NCBI GenBank assembly: GCA_902796625.1
Contig: CADBPX010000086.1
Coordinates: forward strand, 1-31,079
DNA from: an uncultured Pseudomonadota bacterium
GTDB lineage: Bacteria > Pseudomonadota > Alphaproteobacteria > RF32 > CAG-239
Length of the DNA stretch: 31,079 nt
Direction of reading: 5' to 3'
Below, one piece after another: positions 24,372 to 30,997 of the stretch. The notes under the pieces are model-generated. The model was not told the DNA's origin. It saw nothing but the letters and a program-made list of their open reading frames with translations, and did not search any database. Position 1 is the first letter of the stretch; each line of letters starts with the position of its first letter. Both the position numbers and the translations under genes were made by a program.

Positions 24372-24875
24372 TTGGGAAAAATTTGTGCCTTTTTAGGCAA
24401 TAACTATGATAAGTTCTTGAACCTCAAAATAGGGCATAACACACCGCCTAATCTCAAAGCACGTATAAGAGAAGAAGTTATCAACTTAATAGAACATGAA
24501 GATGTTGATACATTTTTGGTCGGCGAAATCGGCGGGTATGAAAAAGATGCTTATGATGTGGTTTTGGCGGTGCAAAGAGAATATCCTAAAATACAAATTT
24601 ATTTGGTCATATCAAAAATGTCCGATCTGCACAAAACAGGATTTTCAGAGGAAGATGAGGTTATCCGGCGATGGGGGTTCGACGATTTTATTTTTCCGCT
24701 AAAATGTGAGTTCGGTAGCAAAAGGTTATGTATTGTGTATCGTAACCGTTACATCATAGAAAATACCGATTTTATCATCGCCTACAATGAATATAAGGGC
24801 AAAGCCTATAATTTCTGCAAGGCTGCCAAGGGTAAGGGGGTTAAAGTTATTGAATTAGCAGGCAATATCGCGTGA
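24372..24875 (+). CDS. SLOG-like Rossmann-fold protein (YpsA/DUF1273-like)
   Basis: A 167-residue protein whose layout fits small SLOG-superfamily proteins related to DprA/LOG and YpsA. It has an opening KICAFLGN strand-turn, the DTFLVGEIGGYEKDAYDVV block, an IQIYLVISK strand, a YRNRYIIENTDFIIAYN block and a closing KGVKVIELAG strand. Such folds bind nucleotides or nucleotide-derived ligands. In relatives the first turn usually reads FxGH; here the His is Asn. The only start in frame is TTG at 24372 (a stop lies at 24342-24344), with no good ribosome binding site. It is an isolated gene in a gene-poor region, so transfer is plausible. The family call is moderate. Confidence 0.6.
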   Translation: MGKICAFLGNNYDKFLNLKIGHNTPPNLKARIREEVINLIEHEDVDTFLVGEIGGYEKDAYDVVLAVQREYPKIQIYLVISKMSDLHKTGFSEEDEVIRRWGFDDFIFPLKCEFGSKRLCIVYRNRYIIENTDFIIAYNEYKGKAYNFCKAAKGKGVKVIELAGNIA

Positions 24876-24913
24876 TGTGCCGGAAAGCAGAAAATGGTAG
24901 TCGAACCCCGTTT

Positions 24914-24941
24914 TCTGGGGTTCAAATCCAACTCACCTCGG
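24914..24941 (+). repeat. tRNA-Ser 3'-end-like fragment
   Basis: The plus strand here matches the 3' part of the neighbouring tRNA-Ser gene (which is on the minus strand) with a few changes: CTGGGGTTCAAATCC then an ACTCACC acceptor-like end. No 5' half with a matching GGTGAGT strand is visible upstream. An adjoining GAACCCC/GGGGTTC hairpin (24903-24923) is also present. It could be a remnant of a tRNA, an attachment-site scar or part of another RNA. Confidence 0.45.
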
Positions 24942-24946
24942 AATCA

Positions 24947-24974
24947 AAAAAGCACTCTCGAAAGAGTGCTTTTT
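24947..24974. terminator. Strong bidirectional terminator
   Basis: AAAAAGCACTCT (24947-24958) and AGAGTGCTTTTT (24963-24974) form a perfect 12-bp stem with a CGAA loop. It can stop plus-strand transcription after the SLOG-like gene, and minus-strand transcription 6 nt past the tRNA-Ser 3' end. Confidence 0.9.
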
Positions 24975-24979
24975 ATGAT

Positions 24980-25069
24980 TGGCGGTGAGATAGGGATTCG
25001 AACCCCAGGTACCCGCAAGGGCACAATTGATTTCGAGTCAACCGCATTCGACCACTCTGCCATCTCACC
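24980..25069 (-). tRNA. tRNA-Ser (anticodon CGA)
   Basis: Read on the minus strand, the gene starts GGTGAGATGGC and ends ATCTCACC-G-CCA, so the acceptor stem pairs and the CCA is encoded. The anticodon arm is GTTGA-CTCGAAA-TCAAT, giving anticodon CGA for UCG codons. The T arm contains GGGGTTCGAATCCC. A long variable arm (GTGCCCTTGCGGGTAC), as expected for tRNA-Ser, makes the total 90 nt. A TTGATT element about 40 nt upstream may be part of its promoter. Confidence 0.95.
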
Positions 25070-25131
25070 AATGCTTCACACTCTTATGCTATTTTTTCAC
25101 AAAAATCAAGCTTTTTTTATAAAAAATAGTC

Positions 25132-25160
25132 TTGTGCGTTTACTCATTTTGGTGTATAAT
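25132..25160 (+). promoter_or_regulatory. Promoter of the 25185 gene
   Basis: TTGTGC (25132-25137) and a perfect TATAAT (25155-25160) are separated by 17 bp. The ATG lies 24 nt after the -10 box. Confidence 0.75.
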
Positions 25161-25165
25161 ACACC
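25151..25165. promoter_or_regulatory. Candidate operator: perfect 15-bp palindrome over the -10 box
   Basis: GGTGTAT-A-ATACACC is an exact inverted repeat centred on 25158 and covers the whole TATAAT box. A dimeric repressor bound here would block RNA polymerase. The GGTGTA arm recurs as a direct repeat in the cupin promoter at 20469 and 20490. Confidence 0.5.
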
Positions 25166-25184
25166 TTGTGTGCAAGGAGTTGGT

Positions 25185-25721
25185 ATGACAGTAAAAGAAT
25201 ATAGGGTTGTTTGTTCGCAAGAAAAAGAGACAGAAAGGGTGTTCGTTGATATTGTCCCGTCCGGCGGGGCAATTCATGAGTTAATCCTTTTTGCCCGACA
25301 AAAGCTGAATAAATCACGTAGTCCTTATGAAGTGAAAGATATCGGTAAGTCGATTTACCTTCGGACGGAAGGCGATAATTTGCAAATAGATTTTTGCAGT
25401 TTTGATAAAATGTCGCAAGACGATCCGAAATATGCCCGATTACAAATACTAAAGGGGAAATTGCGTCCGTTAATAGTTGATGAATTTAAAAGAATGCAAA
25501 AATTGGGCTTGAGTACAACCATAAATGTCAGTTCACCGGCGTTAATGCAAGAGTTTTACAATGTTTCTCGTGAATCTGTAACCGCACAGATGGAGCAACG
25601 TAAGTTGGCATTGGAACGTAAAATCGTGACTAAACGATGGAAAGAACAGCATCAATCTTTATACGCAAAAGAAGAGCCTTTAGAACGCTATAAAAGGCTT
25701 TACTACGAAGGATACTGCTAA
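25185..25721 (+). CDS. Hypothetical protein, 178 residues
   Basis: Not recognised. The ATG at 25185 is chosen because AAGGAG lies at 25174-25179 behind a good promoter; the frame is open far upstream through the tRNA gene, which cannot be coding. The protein has no signal or membrane segment and looks cytoplasmic. The N-terminal half mixes short strands and helices; the C-terminal third (about 120-178) is strongly charged and helical, ending in a Tyr-rich stretch. A palindrome over its -10 box suggests tight repression. It lies between tRNA-Ser and a convergent SDR gene. Confidence 0.75.
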   Translation: MTVKEYRVVCSQEKETERVFVDIVPSGGAIHELILFARQKLNKSRSPYEVKDIGKSIYLRTEGDNLQIDFCSFDKMSQDDPKYARLQILKGKLRPLIVDEFKRMQKLGLSTTINVSSPALMQEFYNVSRESVTAQMEQRKLALERKIVTKRWKEQHQSLYAKEEPLERYKRLYYEGYC

Positions 25722-25728
25722 ATCAGGC

Positions 25729-26490
25729 TTAAACCTTATGCGGCAAAACGGCGTAAATATAATCGCTGAGACGATTAGGTAAAATTGACAGCAACCACGT
25801 TGCAAAGCGCATCGGCCAAGGAAATGATATTAGGCCGACGTTTTTTTCAATTCGTTTGGCAATGATTTCTGCCGCTTTTTCCGCTGACATAAAAAACGGC
25901 ATCGGGCAGGTGTTCTTATCCGTGATGCGCGATTTTACAAAACCGGGGCAAATAACATTTACTTGAATGTTTTCCTTATTCAATTGCTGCCGCAGAGCTT
26001 CGCCGTAAGCCTTGGTGCAGGCTTTGGTGGCACTGTATGACGGGCAGGAAGGAAGACCATGATAACCGGCAATTGAAGATGTTATGGCAATTATCTTGTT
26101 TTCATCATTGCGTTTTCTATACAGTTCCACCGTCGGACATATAGTATTAATGACACCCATAACATTAGTGTTGAACGTATTGAAGATGTTGACGGAAGTT
26201 TCTTCGCCGGTGGAAACACCGGCATTGGCAACAACTAAGTTTAGCGGAGCAATTTGTTCACACTGTTCAAGCCATTTTTGCATATTTTCTTTTTCGGTTA
26301 CATCAATGATTTTAGTGTATACCTTAACACCATGCTCTTGGCAACGCTGTTGTACGGCGTCAAGTCGCTCTTTATTACGTCCGCTCAAAAATAAATTTTC
26401 GGCACCGTGCTTGGCATAATACACGGCTAACGCTTCGCCAATACCGGATGAAGCGCCGGTAATCAGAATATTTTCAACTTTTTTTTGCAT
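25729..26490 (-). CDS. Short-chain dehydrogenase/reductase (SDR)
   Basis: A 253-residue classical SDR that would use NAD(P)H to reduce or oxidise a carbonyl/alcohol substrate. The cofactor loop TGASSGIG is at residues 11-18 and the NAG motif at 89-91. The catalytic set is S138/S139, Y152 and K156 in the YSATK pattern. The C-terminal region ends with a hydrophobic segment (about 225-250) that may contact the membrane, as in the DHRS7-like group. The substrate cannot be told. It ends 7 bp from the convergent hypothetical gene and is divergent from gmk. Confidence 0.9.
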   Translation of the reverse strand: MQKKVENILITGASSGIGEALAVYYAKHGAENLFLSGRNKERLDAVQQRCQEHGVKVYTKIIDVTEKENMQKWLEQCEQIAPLNLVVANAGVSTGEETSVNIFNTFNTNVMGVINTICPTVELYRKRNDENKIIAITSSIAGYHGLPSCPSYSATKACTKAYGEALRQQLNKENIQVNVICPGFVKSRITDKNTCPMPFFMSAEKAAEIIAKRIEKNVGLISFPWPMRFATWLLSILPNRLSDYIYAVLPHKV

Positions 26491-26517
26491 AAATGTACCC
26501 CGCGTAAATTTTAATGG

Positions 26518-26547
26518 TTGAAATTTATGTTTTACTTAGTCTATAAT
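26518..26547 (+). promoter_or_regulatory. Promoter of the gmk operon
   Basis: TTGAAA (26518-26523) and a perfect TATAAT (26542-26547) are separated by 18 bp, 30 nt before the gmk ATG at 26578. A small GCAAAA/TTTTGC hairpin lies just before the ribosome binding site. Confidence 0.65.
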
Positions 26548-26577
26548 GCAAAACGGTGTTTTTTGCAAGAGGAAGAA

Positions 26578-27240
26578 ATGACTGATATTATAGAACAACT
26601 AAATAAAGTTCGCCACGGTGTAATGTTTGTTGTCGAAGCACCGTCGGGAACGGGAAAAACAACCGTTATTAAAAGATTGTTGGAACAAGATAAAGATTTA
26701 AAGTTTTCCGTTTCGGTTACTACCCGTGCCAAACGGGAAGGAGAGGTTGACGGAGTCGACTATCATTACGTCAGCGAGGCCGAATATGATAAAATGCTTA
26801 AAGAAGATGCCTTTTATGAGGCAGTTGATTCGCAGTACGGAGCACGCTATGCAACTTTGCGTTCGGAAGTAGACAGCTTTTTGAATGTCGGTCAGGATGT
26901 TGTTTTTGATATGGATTGGGAAGGATTACGCCAAATTCGTGAAAAAGCTCCTGATGATGTTGTGGCAATTTATATGTTGCCACCGTCAATTAAAGAACTG
27001 CGCCGGCGTTTGGAAGGACGTCATACCGACAGTCAGGAAACGATCAACAAACGGATGAATCTGGTGTTAGAAAAAATGAAACACTGGGTTGAATACGATT
27101 ATGTGATTGTTTGCGAAAATCCTGAGCAGGGAACGGAAACGTTGCAAAAAATTATTTTTGCTGAAAGAATGAAAAGAGTTCGTCAGACCGGTTTGAAAGA
27201 TTTTACCCAAAGTTTGGTTGACGAAGTCATTAAAGGCTGA
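26578..27240 (+). CDS. gmk: Guanylate kinase
   Basis: Guanylate kinase phosphorylates GMP to GDP with ATP, an essential step for GTP and dGTP supply. The ATG at 26578 is chosen because AGAGGAAG lies just upstream and the in-frame extension to 26518 overlaps the promoter. The 220-residue product has the P-loop APSGTGKTT at 21-29, the GMP-binding SVTTRAKREGEVDGVDYHYV block, and the VFDMDWEG strand (usually VLDIDWQG). It is the first gene of gmk-cysK-lptG-membrane protein. Confidence 0.95.
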   Translation: MTDIIEQLNKVRHGVMFVVEAPSGTGKTTVIKRLLEQDKDLKFSVSVTTRAKREGEVDGVDYHYVSEAEYDKMLKEDAFYEAVDSQYGARYATLRSEVDSFLNVGQDVVFDMDWEGLRQIREKAPDDVVAIYMLPPSIKELRRRLEGRHTDSQETINKRMNLVLEKMKHWVEYDYVIVCENPEQGTETLQKIIFAERMKRVRQTGLKDFTQSLVDEVIKG

Positions 27241-27259
27241 TTTAACCGCGGGAGGAAAA

Positions 27260-28207
27260 ATGCAAAAAATCTATGATTCGGTAGAAGAATTAATAGGGCA
27301 TACTCCCTTATTGCGGTTGCATAAATTAATGCAGCACTACAACGTTAAGGCTGATATTATCGCTAAATGCGAATTTTATAATCCGATTTTTTCCGTAAAG
27401 GACCGAGTGGCGCTGAATATGATAAAAAAAGCGCCATTCAGTCGGATTAACGAGGAAACGGTTTTTATTGAGGCAACTTCGGGAAATACCGGAGTAGGAT
27501 TGGCGGCTTTTTGTGCCTATCGCGGCTACAAGCTGGTAATCGTAATGCCGGAAAATATGGCACGGGAAAAAATTGCTTTGATTCGCCAATTCGGAGCTGA
27601 AGTTTTGTTAACTCCGGCCGAGGAGGGTATGAGCGGTGCGTTACAAAAAGTTGAAATTTTAAAACAGCGTTCGGCAAATTTAATAGAATTTAAGCAGTTT
27701 GAAAATATGGCTAATGTTGAAGCACATCAACTGACGACCAGTGCTGAGATTTTGCAAGATACCGGCGGTGAAGTTGATGCGATTGTCTGCGGAGTTGGTA
27801 CCGGCGGTACTATTACCGGTGTCGGATCAACTTTGCGTTCTTATAATCCCGATTTGTACGTTATGGCGGTTGAACCGGCTGAAAGTCCGGTGTTAAGCGG
27901 TGGCAATAAAGGAAAACATCGTATCGGCGGCATAGGTGCAGGATTTGTTCCGCCGCTGTATGATGCCGGTTTGGTGAACGAAGTTTATAAGGTGCATAGT
28001 TCCGAGGCCTTAAAAATGACGCAAGAGGTTGCTTGTCTCGAAGGGTTGCCGATAGGGGTTTCTGCTGCGGCTGCGCTATGCGGTGCCGTTAATCTGGCTC
28101 AACGCGAGGAAATGGCCGGAAAAAATATTGTGACGGTTTTGCCGGATAGCATCGAACGCTATTTATCAGATCCGTATTTTAACCGCAAAGAACAGGAATT
28201 ACCATGA
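27260..28207 (+). CDS. cysK: Cysteine synthase A (O-acetylserine sulfhydrylase)
   Basis: A PLP enzyme making cysteine from O-acetylserine and sulfide. The ATG at 27260 has a GGAGG site at 27251-27255. The 315-residue protein carries the PLP lysine K47 in NPIFSVKDR, the substrate-binding SGNTG loop at about 74-78, the phosphate-binding GTGGTITG loop and the GIGAGFVP block, all typical of CysK. It starts 19 nt after gmk and its last codons overlap the lptG start (ATGA), so translation is coupled with lptG. No serine acetyltransferase gene is nearby. Confidence 0.93.
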   Translation: MQKIYDSVEELIGHTPLLRLHKLMQHYNVKADIIAKCEFYNPIFSVKDRVALNMIKKAPFSRINEETVFIEATSGNTGVGLAAFCAYRGYKLVIVMPENMAREKIALIRQFGAEVLLTPAEEGMSGALQKVEILKQRSANLIEFKQFENMANVEAHQLTTSAEILQDTGGEVDAIVCGVGTGGTITGVGSTLRSYNPDLYVMAVEPAESPVLSGGNKGKHRIGGIGAGFVPPLYDAGLVNEVYKVHSSEALKMTQEVACLEGLPIGVSAAAALCGAVNLAQREEMAGKNIVTVLPDSIERYLSDPYFNRKEQELP

Positions 28208-29313
28208 AGTTTTTTGATATCTTGAGCCGCTATGTTAATCGCCAATTATTGAGCAATTTTTTCATGGTCTTTTTTGCCATTTTAGGCATTATTTTAATGT
28301 TTGATGCTATTGAAGCTTTGCGCAAAGTTTCCGGACGAGATGACGTATCTTTGTTATTTGCCGCTCAATTTGCTGTTTCGCGCATGACAAAAACAGTGGA
28401 AATTGTGATTCCGTTTGTTTTGATGGTTGCTGCCATGATTACGTTTTGGCGTTTGAGCAAAAATAATGAATTTGTGGTTATCCGCTCGGCTGGTGTTTCA
28501 ATTTTCAGCTTTCTTAAGCCTTTAATGTTGGCAACTTTTTTGTTAGGAATAGTCAATGTTTTATTTTTTAATCCGTTAGCTGCGCGTATGTATGTTTGGC
28601 ACGAAGTTTTGGATTATCGCTTGGATAATCATGACCCGAATGCCGTGCTCTTTTCTACCAAAGGATTATGGATTCGTGAGGCGGTGGAAGATAATAAAGT
28701 TTTGCTGATTCAGGCCAAAACTTTGCGGCAGGAAAGCGATGATTCGGTGTGGATGCGTAACGTCAGTATTACAGAGCTGAATAGTGCTTCGCAAATTACC
28801 AAAAATTATGAGGCTTCTTTTGCTACCCTTGATGGTAATATTTTTTACCTTAAAGATGTTAAGGTAATGACAAACGGGGAGCCGGTGCAGACTATGACCG
28901 ATTACGCTTATGAAACCAGTATTGATATTCAGAGAATTACCGAAAATTTTATTGAGCCGGAGGCTATTTCGTTTTGGCAGTTACCGGACACCATATCTTT
29001 TTATGAACGCGCCGGATTTTCAGCGCGATTGCACTGGATGCGCTATTTGAGCCTGCTAATTTCGCCGTTTTTATTAGTGGGAATGTTGATGATGGCGGCT
29101 GTCTTTATGTTGCAAAACACTTTACGCGGCTCGGCGATTATGTGGCGGGTGGTTTTGAGTATTGCCGTAGGATTTTCGATTTATTTCTTATCACAGGTTG
29201 TTTACGCATTCGGAACCAATGGCTATATTCCGATTTGGTTAGCCGTCAGTGCGCCGACATTGATTATTTGGTTAATAACATCGTCATTGTTGATACATGC
29301 TGATGAAGTTTGA
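28204..29313 (+). CDS. lptG: LPS export permease LptG
   Basis: The second LptFG-type permease of the lipopolysaccharide export ABC transporter. The 369-residue product has three N-terminal helices (about 15-37, 58-84, 100-122), a periplasmic beta-jellyroll (about 130-265) and three C-terminal helices (about 280-362). The coupling region NNEFVVIRSAGVSIFSF, the DAIEALRKVSGRDD loop and the C-terminal helices fit LptG, complementing the LptF at 8224. It overlaps the cysK stop by 4 bp. Separation from lptF and placement behind cysK are unusual. Confidence 0.88.
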   Translation: MKFFDILSRYVNRQLLSNFFMVFFAILGIILMFDAIEALRKVSGRDDVSLLFAAQFAVSRMTKTVEIVIPFVLMVAAMITFWRLSKNNEFVVIRSAGVSIFSFLKPLMLATFLLGIVNVLFFNPLAARMYVWHEVLDYRLDNHDPNAVLFSTKGLWIREAVEDNKVLLIQAKTLRQESDDSVWMRNVSITELNSASQITKNYEASFATLDGNIFYLKDVKVMTNGEPVQTMTDYAYETSIDIQRITENFIEPEAISFWQLPDTISFYERAGFSARLHWMRYLSLLISPFLLVGMLMMAAVFMLQNTLRGSAIMWRVVLSIAVGFSIYFLSQVVYAFGTNGYIPIWLAVSAPTLIIWLITSSLLIHADEV

Positions 29314-29332
29314 TTTTGTTAGGAGAAGGAAA

Positions 29333-29920
29333 ATGTTGTTATTAAGTTTATTTGTTTTAGCTTTTATCTTTTATACTGCGCCGGTATGGGCCAATCCGGC
29401 TTGTGCGGTTTGTACGGTTGGGGTAGTTGTCGGCTTGGAAGTTGCGCGCAACTTAGGTGTTGACGACGGTGTGATTGCCATTTGGGCCGGAGCATTGCTT
29501 GCTTTAATCGGGTATTGGACAATTTTGTGGTTTGAGAAAAAAGGTTGGAGTTTTAAATTTCGTAATGAGTTGATTATGCTTATCTCGCTCTCAATGATTT
29601 TAGGGGTTTATATCAAAGATTTGGTATATACGCCGAAACCGATCTTGTTCTTCTATATCGATCCGTTCTTATTCTGCGCTATTTTAGGGGCACTGATTTT
29701 GATTTATTCTTCGGTGTTTTATCAATGGATGAAAGCGCGCAACGGCGGTCATGCGCACTTTCCGTTTGAAAAAGTTGTGTTGCCGATTTTAGCTTTGGCG
29801 ATTGCCAGCTATGCCGTGAATTATTGGCATTTGTGCCAGCCGCAAGCAGCCGGAGATGGAGCTGCAACCACGGAAGTATTGCCGGCTGACGGGTCAGATA
29901 TTTACGATTTTGGCGAATAA
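29333..29920 (+). CDS. Membrane protein with a post-signal CxxC motif, unknown function
   Basis: A 195-residue multi-pass inner-membrane protein. The ATG at 29333 is chosen because AGGAGAAGGA precedes it; the in-frame start at 29297 lies inside lptG. A signal-like helix (2-18) ends in VWAN, followed by C24 and C27 in NPACAVCTVGV, then a GLEVARNLGVDD loop and a helix with WAGALL. About four further helices follow (about 45-62, 76-92, 108-125, 148-165). The C-terminal tail is acidic. The CxxCTVxV...R.LGVDD...W pattern is a conserved one I recall from many uncharacterised bacterial membrane proteins. A redox role is possible. It is the last gene of the operon. Confidence 0.85.
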   Translation: MLLLSLFVLAFIFYTAPVWANPACAVCTVGVVVGLEVARNLGVDDGVIAIWAGALLALIGYWTILWFEKKGWSFKFRNELIMLISLSMILGVYIKDLVYTPKPILFFYIDPFLFCAILGALILIYSSVFYQWMKARNGGHAHFPFEKVVLPILALAIASYAVNYWHLCQPQAAGDGAATTEVLPADGSDIYDFGE

Positions 29921-29946
29921 ATATTTAACCGATTAAAACTGATTGG

Positions 29947-29978
29947 CACCTCTTACACGCTGTAAGAGGTGTTGTTTT
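29947..29978 (+). terminator. Rho-independent terminator of the gmk operon
   Basis: CACCTCTTACA (29947-29957) and TGTAAGAGGTG (29961-29971) form a perfect 11-bp stem with a CGC loop, followed by TTGTTTTT. Confidence 0.92.
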
Positions 29979-29992
29979 TACCGGCTGATTGC

Positions 29993-30021
29993 TTGACATT
30001 CGGGCTTGATTGTGATATATT
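29993..30021 (+). promoter_or_regulatory. Promoter of the lysozyme gene
   Basis: A perfect TTGACA (29993-29998) and TATATT (30016-30021) are separated by 17 bp, with a second TATAAT at 30021-30026. The ATG lies about 45 nt further on, in an extremely AT-rich leader. Confidence 0.75.
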
Positions 30022-30068
30022 ATAATTGCGATAAATATAGATTATGTTTAATTTTTAATTTTTAGTTT

Positions 30069-30947
30069 ATGAAAAAATTATTTTTCTTGGCTGTTTTGGC
30101 CATTTTTGCTGCGTCACTTTCTTCTGCACAAGTGGCGGAAGTTTCTGACACAGTAGCAGATGCGGAGATTGACAATGATTCCGCGGAATTCAAAAAATTC
30201 CAGGAGGCAGAGTATGACATGCTTTGCCTGATTGCCCATTTTGAAGGCGTTAAGGTTAACGCCTACTGGGACAATAAGGGCAGAGTATGGACCATCGGCA
30301 TCGGCAACACCGTCCATTATTCCGGACGGCCGGTCAAAAGCACTGACCGCATCAAGGATAAGGACGAACTGATGCGATATTTCTCGCATCATGTGGAGAA
30401 GTATATCTTCACAGACATGCAGAAATATCTGCCGATGGCTAAGATGTCAAAATCAGACATCGCCGCTCTCGGGTCGTTGTTCTATAATACAGGATCTGGT
30501 ATCCTGTATAACAAGGATAAGACACCGAGCGAGTTTTGCCGGAATTTGTGTGAGTGGTTCAATAAAAAATCAGCCTCAGCAAAGGCCAGTATTGCTGCTT
30601 ACATGGATAAAAAAGTCTATGCTAAGGGCGAAAGGCTCGAGGTGTTAGTCAAGCGCCGCGCGGTTGAGGAGAAGATTATCTTCGGTGAAATCATTATGGA
30701 TAACACCGGAGAATATGCGCTGGAAAACAGCGTGAACTTCGCCGAAGCTCCGCTGGGCGGAATTTACTCAGTCAAGACGCGTGATTTGGATGACAATTCT
30801 TTTGTTTGCGACAGTATTAACAACTGTCCTTACGGAAGGAATTTGAACGACTCAATTAATTGGGCGTTCACACATCCCAATAAGCCGGCAACGGCCAAGA
30901 AAACAACAACGGCAAAAAGACCAAGAACAAAGTCTAAGCGTCGTTGA
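30069..30947 (+). CDS. Secreted phage-type lysozyme (glycoside hydrolase family 24)
   Basis: A 292-residue exported muramidase-type protein, predicted to cut the peptidoglycan glycan backbone. A signal peptide covers about residues 1-20. The GH24 domain (about 48-205) has the catalytic triad pattern E59 (HFEG), D68 (AYWD) and T75 (VWTIGIGN). After it comes an unassigned region (about 210-270) with two cysteines, and then a very basic Lys/Arg/Thr tail that could bind polyanions. There is no Shine-Dalgarno; the leader is TTTAATTTTTAG-type. Base composition looks richer in GC than the neighbours. Both suggest acquisition, perhaps from Bacteroidota or a phage. No holin or tail genes are nearby. 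Confidence 0.85.
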   Translation: MKKLFFLAVLAIFAASLSSAQVAEVSDTVADAEIDNDSAEFKKFQEAEYDMLCLIAHFEGVKVNAYWDNKGRVWTIGIGNTVHYSGRPVKSTDRIKDKDELMRYFSHHVEKYIFTDMQKYLPMAKMSKSDIAALGSLFYNTGSGILYNKDKTPSEFCRNLCEWFNKKSASAKASIAAYMDKKVYAKGERLEVLVKRRAVEEKIIFGEIIMDNTGEYALENSVNFAEAPLGGIYSVKTRDLDDNSFVCDSINNCPYGRNLNDSINWAFTHPNKPATAKKTTTAKRPRTKSKRR

Positions 30948-30959
30948 ACCATTGAACGG

Positions 30960-30997
30960 AAGAAGTGTCCCCTTTAGGGATGCTTCTTTTGTTTTTT
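30960..30997 (+). terminator. Terminator of the lysozyme gene
   Basis: AAGAAG (30960-30965) pairs with CTTCTT (30983-30988) and TCCC (30968-30971) with GGGA (30977-30980), with a TG/TG internal mismatch, followed by a TTGTTTTTT tract. Confidence 0.8.

Noticed and set aside
24889..24923. H-type pseudoknot (AGAAAA/TTTTCT with GAACCCC/GGGGTTC)
   Set aside because: The second strands are directly adjacent, leaving no nucleotides to cross the first stem, so the pairings are more likely alternatives than a pseudoknot.
24140..24941. tmRNA, RNase P RNA or SRP RNA in the gene-poor region
   Set aside because: No tag-peptide frame, no tmRNA-type GGGG...GGATTCGAC start, no RNase P core and no SRP tetraloop motif could be found.
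25185..25721. Longer reading frame starting at 24894 for the 178-residue protein
   Set aside because: The extension runs antisense through the tRNA-Ser gene, the terminator and the promoter; the ATG at 25185 has a clear AAGGAG.
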